Below, piece by piece: positions 1-19,500 of a stretch of 64,000 nt of DNA (positions within the stretch are counted from its first letter, which is position 1; every line of letters begins with the position of its first letter). The translations under genes were made by a program, and so were the position numbers. The DNA lies in assembly GCF_016097555.1 (NCBI RefSeq), contig NC_054706.1:56621407-56685406 (forward strand), written 5' to 3'. The DNA comes from Gigantopelta aegis. Its lineage: Eukaryota > Mollusca > Gastropoda > Neomphalida > Peltospiridae. Below the pieces are notes generated by a model. It saw nothing but the letters and a program-made list of their open reading frames with translations, did not search any database and was not told the origin of the DNA.

Positions 1-351
1 ATCACGTCGTTCCCTTCTTTGCCGCTCACCCACGTGTGCGCTTTGCTGCAGCAAGACAATGCCAGGCCGCACACTGCCAGGGCAACACAGGCGTTGCTGG
101 CTCAGCACAACATCCCAACGTTGCCGTGGCCAGCCTTATCACCGGACATGGCGCCTATCGAACACGTCTGGGATGAAATCGGACGTCGCCTTCAGGCTCG
201 CGGACAACCTCAGAATATGCAGGCGCTGGAGGCAGCATTGGTCCATGAATGGAACTCACTCCCTCAGGCATTCTTTCAACGGCTTGTCAACTCAATGAGG
301 AGACGTTGCACTGCCTGTTTGAATGCCCAGGGTGGTCACACGCGATACTGA
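1..351 (+). mobile_element. Tc1/mariner transposase, C-terminal part
   Basis: The frame is open from the window edge to a stop at 349-351. It reads the end of a Tc1-type DDE transposase: the motif QQDNARPHTA around the second catalytic aspartate, then LPWPALSPDMAPIEHVWDE around the third catalytic acid, and the usual ending GGHTRY. In this family the protein cuts and pastes its own element at TA sites. The N-terminal half lies left of the window. No terminal inverted repeat is obvious in the 150 bp after the stop, so the right end is not fixed. It lies upstream of exon 3 of methyltransferase copy A, so it may sit in intron 2 of that gene. This stretch is undamaged, but whether the whole element is intact cannot be judged here. 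Confidence 0.85.
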
Positions 352-688
352 CTTTGACAATGCTACAGGTCGTCTCTTTTCACATTTTTAACATGGACCC
401 CCACCCTACTTTATGACATGAAACAATAGCCAAAAAGGAATTCAATCAAAAATTTCCAACACCAATGTGTGCCGAATTGGTGTAGCTCCAAAATAAATGT
501 TGAAATCTTCATTTCGTTTTGTTTTTTTAATATTTTATATCCAATTTAATGAGAACCTGCGTTTCTTTTGCGTTTTAGTATATAAAATAACTATACTCTC
601 GGCCTTGTTGGTTTGGGGTACCTGTGGGCCCGACTTGCCCTTTGCTTTGTAGAACAGCCAAAATGCTTCAATAGCACCCCCCCCCCCA

Positions 689-721
<33 letters not shown>

Positions 722-851
722 CAACAACAACGAAAAAAACACACTACTAATTAAATAGGACCATCAGACTTGGGCCATTAAGATAAAGATTTAAATGTAT
801 TACTGAAAAACAAAAACACTTTATGGGTGGTTTTGAACTTCAAATTGAAGA
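352..851. other. non-coding stretch with two poly-C runs
   Basis: No gene is seen. C-only runs at about 677-687 and 691-719 (G-rich on the other strand) are candidates for G-quadruplex or i-motif DNA, but poly-C of this kind also marks repeat ends and assembly gaps. From about 790 the sequence aligns with the intron before exon 3 of copy B (17725-17871), so this is intron 2 of copy A. Confidence 0.5.
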
Positions 852-1156
852 AAGAAATGTTTTATTTAACGACGCACTCAACACATTTTATTTACGGTTA
901 TATGGCGTCGGACATATGGTTAAGGACCACACAGATATTGAGGGAGGAAACCCGCTGTCGCCACTTCATGGGCTATTCTTTTCGATTAGCAGCAAGGGAT
1001 CTTTTATATGCACCATCCCATAGACAGGATAGTACATACCACGGCCTTTGATGTACAAGTCGTGGTGCACTGGCTGGAGCGAGAAATAGCCCAATGAACC
1101 CACCGACGGGGATCGATCCCAAACCGACCGTGCATCAAGCGAGCGCTTTACCAAAT
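852..1156 (-). mobile_element. tRNA-derived SINE, type 1 (in intron 2 of copy A)
   Basis: This is a nearly full type 1 SINE in reverse. Read on the minus strand it begins with a tRNA-like head (B-box-like sequence around 1110-1130), passes through a core with AAAAGATCCCTTGCTGCTAA, and ends with a tail resembling GTCGTTAAATAAAACATTTC plus short CTTT repeats. The intron of copy B has no insertion at the matching place, and CAAATTGAAG / CAAATTAAAG flank the element as a likely target-site duplication. It therefore inserted after the gene duplicated. Confidence 0.85.
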
Positions 1157-1260
1157 TAAAGAATGCATGAATGAATGAATGAGTTAATGTTTAAGGTCTA
1201 CTAAACTTCATATTAAACCCCACCTGGATCCGTTTCTTCTGGACGTTCGTCTCATTTCAG

Positions 1261-9121
<7,861 letters not shown>

Positions 9122-9194
9122 GATGGCAGTGCTGACATTCTTGTTCTGTTTTCATCTTTGACTGTCCATAATAATAATTATGGTTATAATATCT

Positions 9195-9196
<2 letters not shown>

Positions 9197-9264
<68 letters not shown>
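9197..9264. repeat. TA microsatellite in the copy A 3' UTR
   Basis: About 34 TA units lie 75 bp after the stop codon. The matching 3' UTR of copy B has only a few TA units (31577-31592), so the repeat expanded in copy A. It may form cruciform or slipped DNA. Confidence 0.9.
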
Positions 9265-9267
<3 letters not shown>

Positions 9268-9526
9268 CTTTTATTTTAAAACTCTATTTGAAGATTCGAA
9301 TTAAAAAAAGTGAACTTTCGTAACAATTTCAACCTTGCCATCAACTGGAGTGGCCAGTTATATATTAATTCATCTTTGAACCGAGTGGATGGGACGGTGT
9401 ATTCATTTCAATGATGAAGCGCATAGTGCCGCTCCCCCACATACCCCATTCTCGGATTTCAAAGGTTATGTACAGCACATTGGATGATAATTATCCTACG
9501 CAAAAATATACAGCTATTCTTTCTAC

Positions 9527-9532
9527 AATAAA
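9527..9532 (+). terminator. possible polyadenylation signal, copy A
   Basis: AATAAA lies about 400 bp after the copy A stop codon. In an AT-rich genome such hexamers are common, so this is only a candidate. Confidence 0.3.
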
Positions 9533-10057
9533 ATATCTTTGAATACTCTGTGTTATGTCAGTAATGTTTAACCTTAACTGCATTCATTAGTTCGTTCGTG
9601 TTCAATACAAGTAAAATCCTGAGCAGGGTCGAATGCAGAGGAGCCTAGGATACCACAAATAAATAGGAGCGACGGGCAATGGCGGTAACCCTTTACAGTT
9701 TAGACTGACCATTCAAAATTCGCGCCAAAATTCCTTCAAATCAAAACTGCGCACCTTTTCTCTTTGGCATATTAACTGCTCCATTCAAAATTCCATAGCA
9801 CCACCACCCACCCCCGCCTGCTACCGATCCCGGTCGGACTGCTGGTGCTCCCTTGCACCTGCCAGTGCAGGCGGTCCCTCCTCCCCCCCCCCCCCCCCAA
9901 CTTTCTGTCTTGGACGAAAGAGCTTGCTCCGCAAGCACTTGCGCCCACGACAGGCGTGCGCTACAACAGCTTGCTCTGAATGTGCACGGTAAACCCTATG
10001 ACATGACACATGACAATGGCGGTAGGCTGCATTTCATCAACAAAAGGAAGTACCAGG
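9533..10057. other. intergenic, no recognised gene
   Basis: The stretch is somewhat GC-richer around 9780-9980 with a C run at 9881-9898. Short open frames on both strands arise from this composition and have no recognisable domain. Confidence 0.4.
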
Positions 10058-10197
10058 CCCCCTGCTTATAAACCTTAAAGTCTAGACTTTAATAAAGTCC
10101 ACACTTTAACGTCATGGCAACGCCATTCAAATAGCATTACGTTAAAGTCTGGACTTCATTAAAGTCTAGACTTTAAGTTTTATAAGCACGGGCCCTG
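10058..10197. mobile_element. short hairpin MITE
   Basis: The left arm GCTTATAAACCTTAAAGTCT and the right arm AGACTTTAAGTTTTATAAGC are near-perfect inverted repeats. Each arm also holds a second internal palindrome (AAAGTCTAGACTTT). The ends read GGCCCC and GGGCCC. No coding capacity. Confidence 0.7.
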
Positions 10198-11390
10198 ATC
10201 GACGTGTTTGAATTCACCTCTACATAAGGAGTTTTTAGAACTTTGTTTTATTGAAAGGGGGCGGTAAATGTGAAACAAAATGTTGGAAACAACAAATCCA
10301 TCCTTAGCAGTCAGTTGCAGAATGTCGACGAGGCTCTTTTTGTCTGATACCAACGTGTCACGTGAGTACACACTTTGCTTTACGTCACCACAAGAAAGTA
10401 CAGCTCAGGTTCGTTTCGCTTAAAGACGTCGGGTTTCTTCGTGTAGCGTTAGTACTGGTAACATGTAAGTTTACCGTCATGGCTGGACTCGAGAATAATC
10501 AACCTAAACCTCTGTTGTGTGATATTCCGGAAACAATGTGTATTGTAGACACAGTAGCTGGCAACCATTTTGTCGTCGACGACTGCCGAAGTATTACACA
10601 GTCCTCTCAAGCCCTCCCCTACAATATCAATACGGGGAGGGCTAGATGTGACTCGAGCTATGACTGCAGGTATTTGAAGTAACCATTTTTCACCCATCCA
10701 TAGTCACAAGCGTTTATCACCAGCGAGCGGGTAGATGATTCCATTGCTCATGTTCTTCAGAGGTATACTTTAGGTTGTATCGATTCCCCTTTTCTGAAAT
10801 GCAATTTCCTGCAAGTAAAATTCGGCATATGGAAAACGTTCAAAAATCATTCCCAGCGTTGACATTTCCAGCCTCGTTGTCATGGTTTCTTTTGCTAAAA
10901 GTGTAGGTGTTTTCACCGATACATCTACGTTTCCTAACAAAGTGTACACATAGGTGTACGGGCTCCCAGTTGTTTACGGTGTAGGCTGGCTTTTGCCCGA
11001 AATACGTGAAAATGCCAGAATCTGCATAACACCTTTTATTCCTATTAGCATTACTACCAAACAGTTATATAGGGTTGCAAACAAACCACTACGCACTTTC
11101 ACATCTAGATTACAACTAATTGTGAGGGTAGAATCATGGAAATACAAGGTAAAAAAGGTCTCAAGTTAGCACATTTTGCCCGAATATCCGTGTAATTTTC
11201 GCCCAAATTTGAGGTTTTTCTCCAGCACTGGGGGGGGGGGGGGGGGGGGAACTGCCACCCTGCAGGTGTATAATGATACACCTACACTTGTTGGTGTATC
11301 ATGGTACATCTACACCTTTCATTTAACTGTACACCTATATTTGAAACAAAACCTATATCATGGTCCATTCCTTGACATGGTGAGGTAGCT
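10198..11390. other. intergenic with one unexplained candidate exon
   Basis: An open frame at 10479-10682 begins MAGLENNQPKPLLCDIPETM and contains a possible donor (CTGCAG then GTATTT) at about 10670. I recognise no domain, and it may be chance. A GGGG run lies at 11230-11249, and short palindromes of the type GTGTA...TACAC lie at 10940-10960 and 11265-11320. Confidence 0.35.
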
Positions 11391-11690
11391 TGCATGTCTC
11401 AAAGACTCGGAGAGCTATGCCAGCTGGAGCATGAGCTCCTGGTAGGGTCACCCAAGCTGGCCTGGTCAAAGGGTAGATACTAGACTAATATGGACCGGAC
11501 AGACCGAGGACGTGAGTTAAGAAAGACAACTGTCTAGGAGAAGCAAAAGTATGGAAACTCTCCTTGTAGAAGGAAAAAACCAAACTCAAACAAAGTCCAC
11601 TGAAGTCAGAGTACAGAAGCTATGCATCAGCATTAGCGTGGACACTGAAAGGAAATGTCTGTACATGCACCAAGCTCTATGGTCATCATG
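11391..11690. repeat. unclassified dispersed repeat candidate
   Basis: The composition changes here to a balanced, coding-like sequence (AGAGCTATGCCAGCTGGAGC) without a long open frame. It resembles decayed retroelement sequence, but I cannot place it in a family. Confidence 0.3.
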
Positions 11691-11798
11691 ATCATGAAAC
11701 AAAACGGAAACAAAAATGATGACTAATGCAATGCACATTTATTGTCATAACGTACATAGAGAATACTAAACGAGTTCCCGTGTGAGACCGTTTATATA

Positions 11799-12585
11799 CT
11801 CTTTCAAAAAAGAAACGCATAGGTGATAGGGAAAGAAGAAAAGTGTTTGATTTTACAAAATATCGGGGTTTTTTTGTACAATGTTGTTGAATGACCATGT
11901 TTGTTAATGTACCTGGAATGGGACAGCATTCCCAAATGCACCCAAAAACAAATTTAACGCACGTTGTGCACGTTGTGGCACGTTGTGCGACAATTGCAGG
12001 AAATCGGCGTGAAATGGTCCGATTTTGGCGAATGCACGTGAAAACTCGGGGAAAAGATTGGGGTAGTGATGGGTATTTAAAGCTAGCTGCTATGCTCGCA
12101 ATGATGCCTCATTTCCATTTCGACATAGACGAGTTACAAGATGCCAAGACTAAGACTGCCGAATCGAAACATTGCAATAGGCCGCCTCCATGTGAATCGC
12201 AGTCAGCAGTCGCATGCCACATGAACGTCCATCAAAGCACCATTTCACGTCTCTGGGACAGGTATCAGCAGTTTCAATCAGCTGAAGACCGGCCCAGAAG
12301 TGGAAGACCTCACATAACAACTGCAGCACAAGATCGCTACATCCAGGTTCTGCACTTGCGTCACTGCACTGCCACAGCAACGAACACTGCTGGAAGCATA
12401 CCTGGTTTGAGGAGGGTGTCTGCACAAACCATTCGGAACCGACTTCGGGAAGCTGATTTACGGGCTAGGAGACCGTATGTTGGCCCCGTCCTGCGACGTC
12501 AACATCGACATTTACGTGTTCGATGGTGCACGAATGTACAGGGGTGGAACTTGGGAAACTGGCGGGGAGCATATACCAAAGTTCA
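11799..12585 (+). mobile_element. Tc1-like transposon, 5' half
   Basis: The left terminal repeat CTCTTTCAAAAAAGAAACGC (11799 on) follows a TA. From about 12225 the frame reads MNVHQSTISRLWDRYQQF, a helix-turn-helix, then GRPHITTAAQDRYIQVLHLR and RNRLREADLRARRPYVGP, typical of the DNA-binding half of Tc1 transposases. Homology stops at about 12585. The region 12498-12572 is repeated at 14826-14900 at the start of the 3' half. Confidence 0.85.
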
Positions 12586-13103
12586 AATTATGTTTTCATA
12601 ATATTTCAACCCATAGAAAGAGTCATGTAATTACACATACACAATTATTCACAGCAGTTCCCGTGAGAGATTTATAGCACGATATGTCTGTTAAAAATGA
12701 TGCAATGTGTGGAGCTGTAGTTAGCGTGGTAGGGGTGTCAACTACCCCAATCCAGTAAACGTTTAAAAAAAAAAAAAAAAAATCCTAGTTCTACATATCA
12801 TAAAATGTTGTAGGTTTTTGTTTTAGACTATCTAAATATAAAACTGTTCTCGGAAATGGCATTTTACTACTTAATTCTCCATACTGTTCCCATCCCGAGA
12901 AATATAAACTACGTCCTTGAGTTTTTCATATATTCCGATACCAGTACAGCACTAAAACGCACACTAATAAAACTACCGTACATCAAACTACATGTGCACG
13001 TGTGACATGAATAAAGGAAATACATGTAGACCGTTTCAGTTTCACTACTCCAGACGCATGTTAATTTTATTTCATTATTTACTACTTTCTAGTTATTGCT
13101 TGT
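12586..13103. other. no recognised feature
   Basis: AT-rich sequence with an A run at 12767-12782 and no gene or repeat family that I can name. Confidence 0.4.
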
Positions 13104-13386
13104 TGTCACGGGGATCCTATAATACCCGTAACTGAATAAAACACGATTATCCAAATATCTCTCCTAACTGTATATCTATTAGATCTCTCTGTATCGGGCA
13201 GTGTATACCCGTGTGGCTCGGCTCTAGGTATAATCAAAGATACGATCTTATATAAAGTATATATATGTAGCATGTTTAGTTCACTATAAAACACAACAAA
13301 ACACAATACACTTTGGAATCTGTATTAACACTACGCTGACAATTAACATCGCCACAAGCGAAATGATAAGAGCATGTCCCGTCACA
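13104..13386 (-). mobile_element. short LTR copy (Gmr1-like Ty3/gypsy family)
   Basis: This begins TGTCACGGGGATCCTATAAT and ends CCCGTCACA, the reversed ends of the LTR at 59700-61044. It is a short, broken solo LTR fossil of the same family, much shorter than the 1.3-kb full LTR. No internal part is attached. Confidence 0.8.
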
Positions 13387-13625
13387 ATTGTGTTTCCAGG
13401 CGCTGACCCAGAATTGTTTGCGGGGGGGGGGGGAGAGGGGTGTGTCATATGCAACTCATTGCATTACAAACGGGGTCTAGAGGGCATGCTTCCTCATAAA
13501 AAATATTTTAATATGTTGTATTTGCAGTATTTTCCTGCTATCTGAAGCACAAAACGTCTCTGTCTAGTAACTGACAAACTAACCCACTGTAACCTCCAAT
13601 GTGCCCAACATAATTATGCATCCTC

Positions 13626-13876
13626 CAAACGAGGAAGGAAGGAAATGTTTTATTTAACGACGCACTCTACACATTTTATTTACGGTTATATGGCGTCAGA
13701 CATATAGTTAAAGACCACACAGATATTGAGAGAGGAAACTCTTTTCGATTAGTAGCAAGTGATCTTTTATATGCACCATCCCACAGATAGGGTAGTACAT
13801 ACCACGGCCTTTGATATGCCAGTCGTGGTGCACTGGCTGGAACGAGAAATAGCCCAATGGGCCCACTGACGGATGG
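13626..13876 (-). mobile_element. SINE type 1 with internal gap
   Basis: The tail and core are present in reverse, but the segment between GAGAGGAAAC and CTCTTTTCGATTAG is missing, and the head stops at the CCCACTGACGG segment. Confidence 0.8.
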
Positions 13877-14303
13877 TAAATCTTAAGGCAGAGATGAATT
13901 TTACTTGTAGAATGCAGGAAATTGTATTTCAGGACATCTAGTTTTCAAAATTTTACGGGGGATAAAAAAACCCCAGAACCCCCTAGAAACTTTGCTTTGC
14001 TTAGTCATCCACCCCCCCCCCCCCCCCATATCTACTTGTTTCCGCCGTGCCTGTGTATCAGTGAATATCCATACCGTTTTGGTCGTGTAAACCTAGAACT
14101 GTAGGGATAGTCAGTAACACACCTCGTAAAGTGTGAGTATAACTATTACATATCGATCTTGCGGTATCGCCTTACGGCACGGCGTCGAAATTTCTCGATT
14201 CACGCAGAAACGAAGTTTCTAGAAATTGAAACAGCAGTTTGGCGAGTTCATATTCGTAAGTAATAGATTATACATGATGGATAGAATTTATATGTTTGTT
14301 TCT

Positions 14304-14655
14304 TTAAAGGGACATTCCTGAGTTTGCTGCACTTTTTAAGATGTTATCGACTATCAAAGACTTTTTAACGATTGTAATTACATATCAAATATATTTTTCT
14401 GCATAAAATATCAATGGCTGAATATTAAACATGTTTCTGATCATTCTAATATTTGTACTAGGTTATATTTTATTTTATTTCCAAAAATATTATTATTTTC
14501 GTACATCTTACAAATATTAAGACGACCAGAAACACATTGAATATACAGACACTGATATTCTAAACAAGAAAATATATTTAATATGTAAGTTTAATCGTAA
14601 AAATATTTTATTAGATGAAAACATTTTACAATGCAGCAAACTCGGGAATGTCCCT
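14304..14655. mobile_element. TTAA-type MITE
   Basis: The left end TTAAAGGGACATTCCTGAGT and the right end ACTCGGGAATGTCCCT are inverted repeats of about 25 bp. Related copies lie at 28799-29142, 34781-35141, 35327-35460 and 47132-47300. One copy has TTAA on both sides, the target preferred by piggyBac-type transposases. No coding capacity. Confidence 0.75.
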
Positions 14656-14824
14656 AGCATTTGACTCTCTTTCTTGGAAATTTATCGAAAAAGCGTTGGA
14701 ATTGTTTAATTTTAAAATATCTATTAAAAACTCGATAAAACCCCTCTATAACAATTCAACTTCAAGAGTACTTCAAAATGGATTTTTATCAGAAAGCCTC
14801 AACCCTCTCTCACCATATATTTTA
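14656..14824 (+). mobile_element. LINE reverse-transcriptase fragment
   Basis: The frame reads AFDSLSWKFIEKALELFNF, then YNNSTSRVLQNGF and PLSPYIL. These are the fingers/palm segments of a non-LTR reverse transcriptase (family pattern KAFDSVSWKFI ... QNGF ... GDPLSPYLF). The RGCRQGD motif expected before PLSPY is missing. It is squeezed between a MITE and half a Tc1 element. Confidence 0.65.
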
Positions 14825-15648
14825 TGTCAACATCGACATTTACGTGTTCCCTGGTGCACGAATGTACAGGGGGTGGGACTTGGCAAACTGGCGGCGAGTA
14901 TGGTTCAGCGACGAGCCACGTTTCCTTCTACAGCGACGTGATGGACGACAACGTGTTTACAGACGCCGCATTGAACGATTTTCCAACAACTGCATCGCCC
15001 AAGTTGACAGATTCGATGGAGGGAATGATGTCATGTTGTGGGGAGCCATCTCATGCACCGGCAGAAGTGAACTTTTGTTCGTACAAGGCAACCTGACAGC
15101 TGTACGCTACTGGGATGAAATTCTTCGCCGTCACATGCTTCCCATTTTGGATCGACAGAGAGAACTCTTTCAGCAGGACCATGTCATGCCGTATACAGCA
15201 CGTGTAATAACGGATTTCCTACAGAATGAGGACATTAATGTGCTGCCATGACCATCAAGATCGCCAGTTCTCAACCCCATTGAACATCTATAGGACGAAC
15301 TGGACAGACGTGTACGCCAGCATGACCCGGAGCCTCAGACGCTTCCGCAACTGTTACATGCACTGCAGGAAGAATGGGCTAGGATTCCACGTGCCCGGAT
15401 TCAGATACTCATTCAATTTATGCCAAGGAGATGTGATTGCTGCTGCTGGTGGCCACACAAGGTACTGATTTCAGCGCCCTCGTGCGACGCTGTTTGGTGA
15501 CAAAAACGCCCCCATTGCGGTCAGTCCATAGCAAGAACATTGACACATACTCATGTCAAATTTGATGAATAATAATGAAATTATGCCACTTTGTATTAAA
15601 GAGATAATTCCATGACTATTTCGCCTATGCGTTTCTTTTTTGACAGAG
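14825..15648 (+). mobile_element. Tc1-like transposon, 3' half
   Basis: The frame reads VWFSDEPRFLLQRRDGRQRV and VMLWGAISCTGRSELLFVQG, the catalytic half of a Tc1 transposase. QQDHVMPYTA stands where the family has QQDNARPHTA, and a stop follows NVLP, so this half is inactive. The remainder ends in GGHTRY in another frame near 15467. The right terminal repeat at 15621-15648 is nearly the reverse complement of that at 11799. It ends 25 bp before the acceptor of copy B exon 1. Confidence 0.85.
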
Positions 15649-15681
15649 TTTATTTAGTTTGTATCGTTTTCAGATTTCAAC

Positions 15682-15830
15682 ATGGCCGATCATGAAATTA
15701 CTAAGAAAATCAGCGAATCTTACAACGACCTCGTTTTGAGCTGTGATTTTGTCTGTAACGTCAACGAGCCCGACCTGACAGAGGAAGAGAGAGTAATAGT
15801 AAAAAAACTTCACCCTGAAACTATGAAGAG
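15682..15830 (+). CDS. AS3MT-like: copy B exon 1 (start of protein)
   Basis: ATG at 15682 is preceded by TTTTCAG (acceptor ending at 15673), so a 5' UTR exon probably lies further upstream. The exon reads MADHEITKKISESYNDLVLS and ends LHPETMKR, phase 2, at a GTGCGA donor. MKR plus the next exon's YHGSGL matches human ALRYYGCGL. Confidence 0.85.
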
Positions 15831-16450
15831 GTGCGACAAATATCAGGGACGGATACACTAATTTGTGAAGAGGCGGGGGCACGGACACGGAGCGTGAATG
15901 AGAGGATGGGGCGGGGTGGGGTTTGACTGGAATACTGGTATGAAATATGTGCATTGGACTGGTCGAATCAAACCGAGAAACCGTAATCGGCCGAGGTGTT
16001 CCGAATCTAGTTTGCTGATTGCAAAAAATCTGGGATCATGGTTTAAAAAAAACAAAAATTGTGTAAAAATTTCAGGGTTGCTACATAAAATTAGGGTAGG
16101 TTGGGAAACCGGAAACACACATATGGCTTCGAAGGATTATTCATGCTATAATATACTCATCACGACTATCCCGTCGCTTGAGTTTCCAGAAGGGCCTCTC
16201 CATTCAAATTATTTGTAAGGAAGGAAATGTTTTATTTAACGACGCACTCAACACATTTTATTTACGGTTATATGGCGTCGGCCATATGGTCAAGGACCAC
16301 AGAGATATTGAGGAAGGAAACCCGCTGTCGCCACATCATGGGCTACTCTTTTCGATTAGCAGCAAGGGATCTTTTATATGCACCATCCCATAGACATGAT
16401 AGAACATACCACGGCCTTTGGTGTACCAGTCGTGGTGCACTGGCTGGAGA

Positions 16451-16506
<56 letters not shown>

Positions 16507-19500
16507 TGCAGTTAAAAAAAGTTAATTTATTTTTGTATAATGACACCACTAGAACACATGATGTATTAATCATCGGCTATTGGATGTCAAATATATATTC
16601 TTAGAGAAAAAACCCGCTACATTTTTCCATTAGTAGTAATGGATCTTTTATATGTGCCATCCCACAGACACGATAATAAATTTCACGGCCTTTGATAAAT
16701 CAGTCGTGGCGCACTAGCTGAAACGAAAAATGGCCCAATATTAGGTGCACCGACGCCGACAATGCATCAGGCGAGCGCTTCACCACTGGGCTATGTCACA
16801 CCCCCGACCAGCATCAATCATACCACACCACTGTTTTGAGCTTCTTTGAACATGAGAGAAATCAAGAACTCATTGGATGTTAAGAAATGATTAAACCAAG
16901 CTAGACAATTCTAATTTTAGCCCGAGTACTCTGACTGTAAGAGAGCTAGACGGACATTTGGACATAAATACGCTCTCATTTCTTTCTGTACTATGTGATT
17001 AATATGGGGATTTTTTTTTTTTAATCAGTTAACTCGAAAATTATCTATGTAAAGGTATTTGACGTCAAACATAGGATTGTTGTGGTATTAGAGCGGAAAT
17101 CTTTGCCAACTTTTTGGTTGTCGGGAATTGCCAAAAAAATACATAGCTTGGTCTCTGACTGTAATGAGAGCGTATTTATGTCCAAATGTCCGTCTAGCTC
17201 TCTTACAGTCAGAGTACTCGGGCTATTCTAATTTTAACCAGACATGCATTGTCTCAGTGCACAGAACAGTAGAATGCATTGAAAAATATTGCTGCTAATA
17301 TTCTGCAGTTCTTGGACGCTATAATTAGCATAATGGTTGTGTTAATCTTATGTATGTTATTATTCACTTTAGGTATCACGGGTCTGGATTGGCGATCCCA
17401 TCACATGTGCAGGGATGTAAAATTCTTGATGTCGGGTCCGGTTCTGGCAGCCTCGTCTTCATTCTCAGCAAGCTAGTTGGTCCAAAGGGCCACGTGACAG
17501 GGGTTGATATCGCCTCTAATATGGTGAGATCCGGCCGAGCTCCAAACAAATTTTCTTTTCAAACAAATGTATTTGTGAGGAGAGCATAGCCCGACTTTTA
17601 ACGTAAAAAGTTTGCTTTGTACAATTGCTAAAATACTAAAACTATTTTGTTTTAAATAATACAAAAAAGAAGTTTTGATTTTGTTTAACGACACCACTAG
17701 AACACATTGATTAACTCATATAAATATTTAAATGTATTAAGTAAAGAAAAAATACTCTGTGGGTGGTTTCCACTTCACATTCAAGAATGAATGAATGAAT
17801 GTTTAAACCTATTGAACTTCAAATTAAACCCCACCTGGATTCGTTTCTGCTGGACGTTCGTCTCATTTCAGACTGACATCAGCAGAAAATACAGGAAGTA
17901 CCACTGCGACCTTTGGGGTTTGTCGCAGCCAAACATCGAGTTTCACTGCGGCAATGCGGAACGGCTGAAAGAAGACTTTGGCTTTAAAGATAACAGTTTT
18001 GATATCATCGTGTAAGCGACAGACAGAAACAGAGAATAACTGGTTACTGTTTTAAGATATCGGAATTATCCTGCGATGATTAGAATGGCGAGGCTACGCC
18101 GAACCGCATTCGCCATTTGATTTTAGCAGGATAAAGACAATTTCTTAAGACAGTATATAACCGGTTAGGTGTTGTTTTTTGTTGTGTTGTTTTTTGTTGT
18201 GTTATGTTGTGTTTTGGGGGGTTTTAATTTTAATTTTTATTTTATCCCACTGCCCCTTTTCCTTTCTCTCCTTTGAATTCCATCTAATTTCTTCCCAATC
18301 TGGCAACTCCTCCTATCTTTCAACTTCTTTTGCTGTCCACCTCCACATCCCAGTCCTTGTCTCGACGATTTCTTAAGACAGTATACAACCGGTTAGTTTA
18401 TTTATCCTGCAATCCTATAGATAATTAAAAAAATGAAATTAAACCAATTTAAATACAACTTTACCGTTTTCTTGGGTAGCTCACACGTGTTGAATGCCTT
18501 TTTGCCTACAATATCTAAGAGGGCTTCTAGAATTTTTATAAAATCCATTAGCCATGGGATCAGAGATTTTTTTTAATTTACTAGCGACGATTAAAAATTC
18601 TCACTAGCCCTACTTTACTTTAAGTTAATACGAGCATAATACATTCCTAATATATGATATTGACGATACTGAAACACACGAGGGTAATAATCTCTTTATC
18701 ATATAATCTCAAGCTTAATACGTGTTTTTGTAAATTGTACACGCAACTTTAATTCCAGTCCGCCATTTCTAGATATTCAAATGACGTAAGAATATGTAGC
18801 GTGGTGTCTTTTTGCAGAAAAATTAAGTCAAACTTGAAAGATGTCATTTTGGATGTCCTAACATCAAAATAAACTAGTGCTAAAACGTTGTTTTTTTCGT
18901 TTTTTTCTGAACTTTGGACAGCTTTCAGTATAAAATTGCTATTAAAATGTTTTTATTTGATGACTGAATGCATACGTCAATTATGGAATGTCACCCTAGT
19001 ACGTTTGCTTAAATGTCAATAAACCTAGTGCCGTGATCTCGATTAATTTACACCTAATTTGCAAAGTTATCAAATTCTTAAAGTATGTGATCTGAAAAAT
19101 ATCACATACTTTGATTGCACTGAAAATGTAAGATATTACATTATATTATATTATATTATATTATATTATATTATATTATATGTGTGTGTGTGTGCCCCTC
19201 ACCTTTTGGCACCTTCCTACACCACTGATATTAGTAATTGCAGGATAATACTATATTCGTGCCTTTAGATACCATTTATACTACAATTAAATGTATCTAA
19301 TCTGTTGAAACAACTCGCTGTAAGATCAATGGTATGTATCTAACTGGCACGAATGAAGTATTCTATTTTGTTTTTACATATCCTCAAAAAAGCAGGTTTA
19401 AATTAAATTTAAACATCTTTTTAAACTAAAACCTATTTACGGCCCTAGCGATTGTATTTAACTTATGCGTCACAAATAAATCAGTTTCAAGTTAACATAT

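Noticed and set aside
677-719. Poly-C runs here and at 9881, 27684 and 50288 as functional G-quadruplexes
   Set aside because: They sit at repeat edges, are not conserved between the gene copies, and are prone to sequencing error, so I give them no function.
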